Origin: Serratia inhibens
Lineage (GTDB): Bacteria > Pseudomonadota > Gammaproteobacteria > Enterobacterales > Enterobacteriaceae
Direction: 5' to 3'
NCBI RefSeq assembly: GCF_003591175.1
Contig: NZ_QYYG01000008.1
Location: 124,001 to 188,000 of the forward strand
Length of the DNA stretch: 64,000 bases
The position numbers and the translations under genes are program-made. Of the stretch, positions 55,219 through 61,629 are shown piece after piece. The notes beneath the pieces are model-generated. The model searched no databases and had not been told where the DNA came from. It saw only the letters and a list, made by a program, of their open reading frames with translations. The stretch's first letter is position 1, and each line of letters starts with the position of its first letter.

Positions 55219-56928
55219 TTACATAAAGCGCGGATCATCAGGAAAAAATGCCAATGCTTCCCGGCGTAGCCTTTCAGCCTGCGTGTTTTTCCCCTGATGC
55301 TTCAATATCAAATACAAACTGGCGTACACATTTCTATCGATATGTTTTTTCAAATAGCCGTTGGCCCATTGGGCATAGCCGGATAGCAATGCCTGATCCT
55401 GGGTTTGGTTGAATAACAGCAATGCATGGACCTGCTCATCGAACCCCTTGCGATCCTGATGTACCCAGGCCGACAGGCCAGGCATGGCCCTGACCGCCGT
55501 GATATCCATCAGCCCGGCACGCTCGGCGCGGGTGAGCGTCAGGCCACCCAGCAGGGCGAACACCATCAACACCACAACCCCAGCGGACGCCACAGGCAGC
55601 AGAGTGCGGAGCATTACGCCCATTGATACCGGCAGGGGCCGGCGCCCCATCACACCGCTGACCTGACGTTCCAGTGTGGCCAGCACCATCAGGAACACCA
55701 TAAAATGCAGTGCCGACAGGTAAAACGGGTACTCCAGCTGGGTGTGCAGCGCCATCGGCAGCAGCACAAAACACAGCGCCGTCGGCTCGCCGGCACACCG
55801 CCGCCCGTCGATAAACGCCTGCCGGTCCTGATGCCAGGCACGGCACACCAGCCGGAGACCGCCGACGATGATCAACCCCATCCCCAGCAACGCCACCAGG
55901 CCGCCCTCTACCCACCACAGCAACATCTCGTTGTGCGGATGGTTGGCAATCTCGGTCACCACCGTCGGCGGCGTCTGGTTAATGCGAAAATGCAGGAACT
56001 GGTATTCAAAGCCGCCATAACCCCAACCCAACAGCGGCTTCTCGGCAATCATGCGCAGAGTGTCGCGCAGCATGGTCCAGCGTGCCTGGTTGGAGCCGTC
56101 GTGGCTGAGGTAACCCAATCCACCTTCCGGCCCGGCCCACAGCATGCCGACCACGCCTATCAGCCCCCCGGCAACCAGCAGCAGGGCAGCCTGTTTACAG
56201 CGAGCAGGGAATAGCGCGCCAAAGCGCCAGAGAAACAATAGGGCAACCAGCGCGCCCCCCAGCCAGCCGACGCGGGACTGTATCCACACCAGCAGCGCCG
56301 GCAGCACCAGCAACAGCGCGCCCAGAAAGGCCTGGCGACAGTGCTCATACCGCGCCTGGCGCAGGGTAAAACCCGGCAGCAGAAACAGCATCAGCGCCAG
56401 CGCCAGCCCGGTGGCCATAAAGCTCGCCAGCACGTTGGGTTGCTGGAAGACGCCGTACACCCGATGACCGCGTAACGGCACCCAAGCCCAGTCAGGGGCG
56501 AACAGCTGCACCAGCGCCAGCGCCGCCTGCGCGGCCACCGCCAACAGCAACACCAGCCACAGCCCCTGACGCAGCGCGTGCGACAAACGCACCTGTAGCC
56601 AGGCGAAATAAAACACAGCGCCGGCAAACAGGGCCGCCACCCGCCAGCCGGCGCGAGGCAGCCCGGCAGGTTCGGCATAAATAAGCGGAATAGCCAGTAC
56701 CGCAATGCCACTAATAAATAACAGCAAGGCTACAGTGGTGACGAAATATTTCCCTGGAGCAACACGAAAGCTGATGAATAAAACCAGCAGCGCCATCACG
56801 CCCCACAGCAACGTATTAACCGGGAGCGACAATCCGCTCGCCCCCTGATTAATGATGTAGTAACCCGTACCTGAAAGCAGAAGTATATTCAGACTAAAAA
56901 ATAGTATTTTATCTGTCAACATTGACAC
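55219..56928 (-). CDS. PglL/Wzy-family O-oligosaccharide ligase or oligosaccharyltransferase (locus 2)
   Basis: This 569-residue polytopic protein has the same motifs as the locus 1 protein: YGVFQQPNVLASFMATGLALAL, LRMIAEKPLLGWGYGGFEYQF, IANHPHNEMLLWWVEGGLVALLG (Wzy_C loop with the expected catalytic His) and LHTQLEYPFYLSALHFMVFL. A soluble tail (about 450-569) like Wzy_C_2 follows. The QQPN and HPHNE motifs are typical of PglL-type protein O-glycosylation enzymes, though WaaL/Wzy activity cannot be excluded. It lies after the fimbrial genes of locus 2, separated from the adhesin candidate by 413 bp, and directly before the LuxR-type gene. Confidence 0.8.
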   Translation of the reverse strand: MSMLTDKILFFSLNILLLSGTGYYIINQGASGLSLPVNTLLWGVMALLVLFISFRVAPGKYFVTTVALLLFISGIAVLAIPLIYAEPAGLPRAGWRVAALFAGAVFYFAWLQVRLSHALRQGLWLVLLLAVAAQAALALVQLFAPDWAWVPLRGHRVYGVFQQPNVLASFMATGLALALMLFLLPGFTLRQARYEHCRQAFLGALLLVLPALLVWIQSRVGWLGGALVALLFLWRFGALFPARCKQAALLLVAGGLIGVVGMLWAGPEGGLGYLSHDGSNQARWTMLRDTLRMIAEKPLLGWGYGGFEYQFLHFRINQTPPTVVTEIANHPHNEMLLWWVEGGLVALLGMGLIIVGGLRLVCRAWHQDRQAFIDGRRCAGEPTALCFVLLPMALHTQLEYPFYLSALHFMVFLMVLATLERQVSGVMGRRPLPVSMGVMLRTLLPVASAGVVVLMVFALLGGLTLTRAERAGLMDITAVRAMPGLSAWVHQDRKGFDEQVHALLLFNQTQDQALLSGYAQWANGYLKKHIDRNVYASLYLILKHQGKNTQAERLRREALAFFPDDPRFM

Positions 56929-57341
56929 TACCTTTTTTTAAAACACCGAACTAACCCAACCACATTAATCAATGGCAACGAAACACCAGAAAACATCTGT
57001 ACAATCGAAATAGATATCCAAAGACAGAAAGACCATCCTTTAAGGCCCCAGCTGAATTTAAGCTAAATATTTAAATAACAGTTCATGCTCCATGATTCAC
57101 TCTGCAGTAATCACACACTACCGACCAGCAGATAATAGAGCGTCCCCACACACGCTTTGTGTCACACAACCCCATTTCAGCATCCTTGCCACGGATTTAT
57201 TTTGTCATCGAAATTTTTTTGTAATTAACACAAATGCAGATCGGATATGTGGACCGCATTGCAAATTCAACAATGAGCCGGCCAAACCGTAGTTATCATC
57301 ACACCTCAGTACAGTAACAATATCAATTACACACTCGCGAC
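56929..57341. promoter_or_regulatory. AT-rich gap between adhesin candidate and ligase genes
   Basis: This 413-bp AT-rich region has no supported gene. It probably carries a separate promoter for the ligase-LuxR pair, since in locus 1 the corresponding gap is only 22 bp. Confidence 0.4.
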
Positions 57342-58175
57342 TTAGTACGGAGACACAGCCACGATAATGGACGCAGAATAGTCTCCGGGCACTGCACTCG
57401 ACGTTACATTCATATCGGATTGAATGCGCAGGTCGGTTTTGGAACTCATCGACGTAGAGATCTTGGTCGAGATGCCAGGTGCTAAGGTTAGGTCCGTAAG
57501 GCCAACCACGCTTACCGCAGGTGATTCACCACAGTTTACCAGACCGTCGATATATGTTGTGTCCCGAGTCCCTGGCACTATTGTTCCGTGGTCTATAACG
57601 AGAGGTAGGTAGACTTCACAAACAGTCGATGGAGGCAGTGGTTTGATGCAAATGCTATTGCCCGCGTTCGCTGCGGTGAGCGGATCCAAGATCCCCTGCG
57701 GTGTCAGTACCGCTGTAGTACTAAGGCGGATCCCGAACACTACGCATTCGCCACCGGGCCCGGCCCCTGAGTGAGTACCCCAGACGGCCGAGATATTGCA
57801 CGTGGAGTCTGCAGTGAGCACCCAGTTGCTACCGGCAACGATGTTGCAATTGGTGGTGCTAGGTGCGTGCCCAGAAGTCGCCCAAGTGCAATTGCTAAAC
57901 GGCACACCCGAAGCCGCGTCCCCCCATGAACAGTGCACCCCGACGGCTTCCACTTTGGTAACGCCCACTGTCGGACGGGCGGTTGGAACGCCAATGTCGA
58001 AGATATCGCTAGTCCCGGAGTAATACACTTTGGAAGAACATTCTACCCATGACGACTGGCAGGCTGTGATCTCAACGTTCGTCATGACTGGAAAGCGAAC
58101 AGCCTCCGCCGTATGGGGGTAAGGTAGTAAATAAGTGATAAATGCTAATAGTATAATGCGCATAATTTGTACCAT
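57342..58175 (-). CDS. Cys-rich secreted protein, candidate fimbrial tip adhesin (locus 2)
   Basis: This protein of about 277 residues has ambiguous starts: ATG at 58175 (MVQIMRII) or the in-frame ATG at 58163 (MRIILLAFITYLLPYPHTAEA), which gives a cleaner signal peptide. The ribosome site is weak for both. The mature part has about ten Cys (ITACQSSWVECSS, VHCSWGDA, SNCTW, STCNIS, GECVVFG, SICIKP, STVCEVYLP, VNCGES), suggesting several disulfides. Its size and place after the fimbrial subunits resemble MrpH, the MR/P tip adhesin, but I see no decisive motif. Composition differs from the neighbouring fimbrial genes, and it follows a reverse-transcriptase relic. Confidence 0.6.
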   Translation of the reverse strand: MVQIMRIILLAFITYLLPYPHTAEAVRFPVMTNVEITACQSSWVECSSKVYYSGTSDIFDIGVPTARPTVGVTKVEAVGVHCSWGDAASGVPFSNCTWATSGHAPSTTNCNIVAGSNWVLTADSTCNISAVWGTHSGAGPGGECVVFGIRLSTTAVLTPQGILDPLTAANAGNSICIKPLPPSTVCEVYLPLVIDHGTIVPGTRDTTYIDGLVNCGESPAVSVVGLTDLTLAPGISTKISTSMSSKTDLRIQSDMNVTSSAVPGDYSASIIVAVSPY

Positions 58176-58178
58176 CAA

Positions 58179-58494
58179 TTAATCCGGCAACACTCCCATT
58201 TCTGGCACAAACACTCGGTTTGCCCAGTTCATCCATCGGGCTTTATAGGCACGCACCCTGCGTTCGGCCTCCGTCTGCGACAGCTTCCGACTTAGAGCTT
58301 GCTCATAAAGCCGCGCGCAATGTTCCCGATGGTTCTCTCATACTCTCGGGGCTATTTGGGGCCCCAGCGGGGAATACCGGATACCCAGCCAGTCAACGCC
58401 CTTTTCACGCTTCCCGAGTTACGTTTTATCCGGGTGTGTTTCAAATCCACCCAGGTCAAAAAACGCATGCAGCGATGCAATCGCCTCACTCATA
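58179..58494 (-). pseudogene. C-terminal remnant of a reverse transcriptase (two in-frame stops)
   Basis: One minus-strand frame reads ASLHAFFDLGGFETHPDKT, stop, LGKREKGVDWLGIRYSPLG, PQIAPRV, stop, ENHREHCARLYEQALSRKL, then ERRVRAYKARWMNWANRVF and a final stop. The stops are at 58419-58421 (TAA) and 58338-58340 (TGA). The HPDKTxLG..GVDWLG pattern, then a helical segment ending RxYxxRWxxWA, is that of the end of bacterial reverse transcriptases related to group II intron RTs. The catalytic YxDD part is absent. It lies between fimbrial subunit and adhesin genes. Confidence 0.6.
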
Positions 58495-59034
58495 CTCCAG
58501 ACTAAAGGTCGCCACCGCGGTGAACATGCCCTGTTCGATAGCCTTGTTCTTTATGGCTTCCGGCTCTCCTTTGACATAGGCCTGCAGCGTGAGGGTGTTG
58601 TTACCGTCGCCGATTTCATTCCCGCGGCTTTGCTGGTTTAACGCCAGCGCCTGGCCGTCCTGAGTTTCCAGGCCGATGGCGACGCCTTTGGCCTCACTGC
58701 TGCCGTCCAGCGCCAGCAGCCCCGGCAGCGCGACGCTTTCCGTGCCGCTGAAGGTCATTTTCACCGTCTTGCCCAGGCGGGTGTCACAATCAATCAGGTG
58801 CAGCTGGAACGGCTTGCTGTGGGTTCGGGTATTCAGGTACAGGTATTTGTCTATCACCGTGCCGAAGTCCAGCAGGATGCTTTCATCCTCCGGCATCAGG
58901 GTGCAGGGCTCTGCCACCAGGCTGCCGCGGTACAACACGTTGACCTGCGGGTTGGTGGCGGCCAGTGCCGCATTCAGTAAACTACCCACGCTGAGGCCGA
59001 TTAGCACGGTGCGCATCGCGTTGTTCATGCTCAT
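58486..59034 (-). CDS. Minor fimbrial subunit (locus 2)
   Basis: This 182-residue pilin has a signal peptide (about 1-25, ends ALAA), VLYRGSLVAEPCTLMPEDES, ILLDFGTVIDKYLYLNTRTHSKPFQLHL, second Cys DCDTRLGKTVKMTFSG and a C-terminal MFTAVATFSLEYE with the penultimate Tyr. It is the counterpart of the locus 1 gene at 20936. Only a few bases separate it from the upstream subunit gene. Confidence 0.85.
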   Translation of the reverse strand: MSMNNAMRTVLIGLSVGSLLNAALAATNPQVNVLYRGSLVAEPCTLMPEDESILLDFGTVIDKYLYLNTRTHSKPFQLHLIDCDTRLGKTVKMTFSGTESVALPGLLALDGSSEAKGVAIGLETQDGQALALNQQSRGNEIGDGNNTLTLQAYVKGEPEAIKNKAIEQGMFTAVATFSLEYE

Positions 59035-59043
59035 CCCTTTCTC

Positions 59044-59541
59044 CTACGGATATTCCAGCTGCAGCGTTGCCGCCGAGGTAAAAGCCCCTTCCGACAACTC
59101 AGCGCCCGCCTTCTTCACCGGCGTAGCCACAAAGGTGGATGACCCCAGATAAGACGGGATAGGGAGCGTGGTGCCCACAACAAACCCCGTGAGAGCGCCG
59201 TCATTCGACTGGCTGCGCAACTGAATGCCAAAGTCCGCAATATTGCTTTGCACCGCCGCCGTGTCGAACGCGGTGGCCGCCCCCAGGTAACGCAACACCT
59301 TGTCAGTGCTGGTGCCCTCGCAGTCGTAGATTATCGTGAAGGTCTGGGCGTAGTTTTGGCCGTCAACCTTGTTGACCCCTACCTCGCCAAAGTCAATCTC
59401 CACCGGCTCCCCGCCGTTGATGGTGCAGGGTGGGTTCTCAATCAGGGTGCCATGAAAGGTCATGTTCTCCGCGGCAGCCAGCCAGGGGGACAACAGCATC
59501 CCCCCTGCCAGAACCAACATTCTGCCCGTCTGCCTTGCCAT
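59044..59541 (-). CDS. Fimbrial subunit, MrpF/G-like position (locus 2)
   Basis: This 165-residue protein has its start set at MARQTGRMLVLAGG because GAGGGAGGG lies just upstream. The signal peptide ends near LAAA. The pilin pattern is MTFHGTLIENPPCTINGGEP, VEIDFGEVGVNKVDGQNYAQ and YDCEG, with C-terminal AFTSAATLQLEYP. It closely resembles the next upstream protein (59553-60044), sharing PPCxING...VDFG...DGxNY, so the two are tandem paralogues. Confidence 0.82.
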   Translation of the reverse strand: MARQTGRMLVLAGGMLLSPWLAAAENMTFHGTLIENPPCTINGGEPVEIDFGEVGVNKVDGQNYAQTFTIIYDCEGTSTDKVLRYLGAATAFDTAAVQSNIADFGIQLRSQSNDGALTGFVVGTTLPIPSYLGSSTFVATPVKKAGAELSEGAFTSAATLQLEYP

Positions 59542-59552
59542 ATTGCCCTCCC

Positions 59553-60044
59553 TCATTGGTAATGCACCAGCAACGTGGCGCCCGCACTAAAATCCCCACC
59601 CGTCAGCGTCACGCCCGCCTTCTTCACCGGCACCGCCTGCAGCAGCGGTTTGTTCGGGTAGGTAAAGTTCACCCAGTCATTGACCGTCAGCGCACTGCCG
59701 TTGGCCTTCAGGGCAATGCCCAAATCCGCCATGTTGGTCTGCAGCGCGCTGCTGTCGAAGGCCGTCGGGATTCCCTGTATCTGCAGTTTCATGGCATTGG
59801 AGGTATTGCCCTGGCACACCAGGGTGTAATCCACCGTCTTGAGGTAGTTGGTGCCATCCACCCTGCTGGTCACCACGTCACTGCCAAAATCCACGTCTAT
59901 CACCCGGTCACCGTTGATGATGCAGGGGGGAGGGACGATCACAGTGACCTTTATCGTCACTATGGCGGTATCGGCAACCGCCTTCACCGCAGAGAGCAGC
60001 ATTACCGCCGACAGACACATGCCCCCGACCACCACACGCTTCAT
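59553..60044 (-). CDS. Fimbrial subunit, tandem paralogue (locus 2)
   Basis: This protein has 163 residues from MKRVVVGGMCLSAVMLLSAVKAVA (signal peptide). An in-frame ATG nine codons upstream at 60071 overlaps the previous stop and is a possible alternative. The pilin pattern is PPPCIINGDRVIDVDFGSDVV, RVDGTNYLKTVDYTLVC and C-terminal DFSAGATLLVHYQ. It is the same type as the protein encoded just downstream. Confidence 0.8.
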   Translation of the reverse strand: MKRVVVGGMCLSAVMLLSAVKAVADTAIVTIKVTVIVPPPCIINGDRVIDVDFGSDVVTSRVDGTNYLKTVDYTLVCQGNTSNAMKLQIQGIPTAFDSSALQTNMADLGIALKANGSALTVNDWVNFTYPNKPLLQAVPVKKAGVTLTGGDFSAGATLLVHYQ

Positions 60045-60063
60045 AACCCTCACGGCCGTCACC

Positions 60064-60720
60064 TCAGTCATAACTCAGCTGAAAATCCACCGCCGCGCGG
60101 TAGGCACCAGCGACCAGCGGCGCTTTGGTACGCTCCGGGGTCACCGTATAGGTCAGGCTGCTCTGGCCCGGCGTCAGGAACAGCGGCTCGCCGCGGCTGC
60201 CCAGGCGCACGTCCTTGCCGCGGCTGTCCAGCAGGCGCAGCCCCAGCCCGGAAACGCCCTGCGCCTTCACCAGCTGCGGGCTGTCCATGTCCGACGGCGC
60301 GCGGAAGCTCACGCTCACCGCCGGCTGATTAGAGGCCCAGGTCAGCGCGCCGGTGCGGCTGTCACGCAGGCCGGCCGGGGTACGCAGGCAATCTTTCAGC
60401 CGCAGCTCAAAGGCCACCGGCGTACCCTGGGCGCCCAGGGCTTCCAGGCGTGCCGTGCCGGTCTCGCCCAGCCAGATGTCCTGATGGGCGCTGCTCATCT
60501 CCAGCCGACAGGCGCTTTCGGTCAGCGCGCCATGCACATACAGCGTGCCGTTGGCCCCGTCCATCTCCCAGTTATCGGCGGCGTGCGACGGCGGCAGCAA
60601 CATCAGCACCGTGCCCAGCGTCACCGGCACCATCATCGCCAGCGCACTCAGGGTACCGTAGTAGCGCAACTCACTGAGCCAGAATGCCGACTCCCTGTGT
60701 TTATGTGTTTTCCCTGCCAT
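60064..60720 (-). CDS. Minor fimbrial subunit/adaptor, longer form (locus 2)
   Basis: This 218-residue protein starts at MAGKTHKHRESAFW, since GGGAGA lies 8 bp upstream. An unusually long polar N-region precedes the hydrophobic signal segment (YYGTLSALAMMVPVTLGTVLMLL, ends SHAA). The pilin part is GTLYVHGALTESACRLEMSSA, KDCLRTPAGL, GVSGLGLRLLDSRGKDV and a C-terminal AAVDFQLSYD. It matches the locus 1 gene at 19290 in position (directly after the chaperone) and length. Confidence 0.82.
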   Translation of the reverse strand: MAGKTHKHRESAFWLSELRYYGTLSALAMMVPVTLGTVLMLLPPSHAADNWEMDGANGTLYVHGALTESACRLEMSSAHQDIWLGETGTARLEALGAQGTPVAFELRLKDCLRTPAGLRDSRTGALTWASNQPAVSVSFRAPSDMDSPQLVKAQGVSGLGLRLLDSRGKDVRLGSRGEPLFLTPGQSSLTYTVTPERTKAPLVAGAYRAAVDFQLSYD

Positions 60721-60790
60721 GTTTTGTTCTCCCGACATTCTGCTCTTGCAACGTTCTGCCTAGCGGGCCGTTATCCGTTTAGGGTGTCGC

Positions 60791-61546
60791 TTACGATGCC
60801 TTTTTCTCCGGCACCACCTTGCAGTTGCTGCCGCTGCAGCTGAAGGTCAACTGCGGACGGCCGCCGTAATCGTTGATGTAGGTCAGCACCGGGGCGCTGC
60901 CCACGCTGGCGGCACTCACCGTCAGCGGCACGTTGCCCTTCGGCGGCACCATGAACGGCTCAAAGCCCTTCACGCCGGCGCCGTCTTTTTTGCTGCTCGC
61001 GTCCACGATGGTCACGTAGTACGGCGTCGGGTTGTTCACCACGTACTTGTCGCCCTGTTTGGTCAGCGTCAGTTGCTCTTGCGCCGGGTCGGTATTCTTC
61101 TGCACGGCTATCGCCGCCGGGCGGTAGAACAGCTTGATACGGGTCTGTAAGGCAATCTGCAGCGTGTTCGGCTTGTCGCTCTTCGGCGGGATTTCACGCA
61201 GGTTGAAGTAGTACAGCGTCTCGCGGTCCTGCGGCAGTTGCCTGGCCGCCGGCAGCGCCTGGATTTTCACCTGGCTCGGCTTGCCCGGCTCCACGCGTTG
61301 CACCGGCGGCAAGACCACCAGCGGGCTCTGCATTTTGTTGCCCTGTTCGTCTTCCAGCCAGGCCTGCGCCAGGTACGGCAACTGTTTGTTCTGGTTACTG
61401 ATGTTCAGGCTGACCGAGTTCTGATCGCCGTCAAAAATCACTCGGGTACGGTCCAGGGCAATCGCGGCCTGAGCCTGCTGGGCCACCGCGGCGCCCAGCA
61501 GGGCGACGGCGATGGCCGTCGTCTTCAGGGTGTTATTACGTTTCAT
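60791..61546 (-). CDS. Periplasmic fimbrial chaperone, PapD family (locus 2)
   Basis: This 251-residue protein starts MKRNNTLKTTAIAVALLGAAVAQQAQA (signal peptide); GGAG lies 8 bp upstream. It begins AIALDRTRVIFDGDQNSVSLNISN, with PYLAQAWLEDEQGNK and TLYYFNLREIPPKS. The C-terminal domain ends with a Cys pair (FSCSGSNCKVVPEKK). It is strongly similar in pattern to the locus 1 chaperone, so both loci belong to the same fimbrial clade. Confidence 0.93.
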   Translation of the reverse strand: MKRNNTLKTTAIAVALLGAAVAQQAQAAIALDRTRVIFDGDQNSVSLNISNQNKQLPYLAQAWLEDEQGNKMQSPLVVLPPVQRVEPGKPSQVKIQALPAARQLPQDRETLYYFNLREIPPKSDKPNTLQIALQTRIKLFYRPAAIAVQKNTDPAQEQLTLTKQGDKYVVNNPTPYYVTIVDASSKKDGAGVKGFEPFMVPPKGNVPLTVSAASVGSAPVLTYINDYGGRPQLTFSCSGSNCKVVPEKKAS

Positions 61547-61629
61547 TTGCTTGACTCCATAATTCATCATGACGTTATCCGTCTTCGGTTCGTGTCGGGG
61601 CGGCGCATCGGCGGGCCATGTCGTTCCTT

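Noticed and set aside
57342-58494. Active diversity-generating retroelement (RT plus variable adhesin)
   Set aside because: The RT is a C-terminal fragment with two stops, and I saw no template/variable repeat pair with adenine-specific differences; kept only as a relic.
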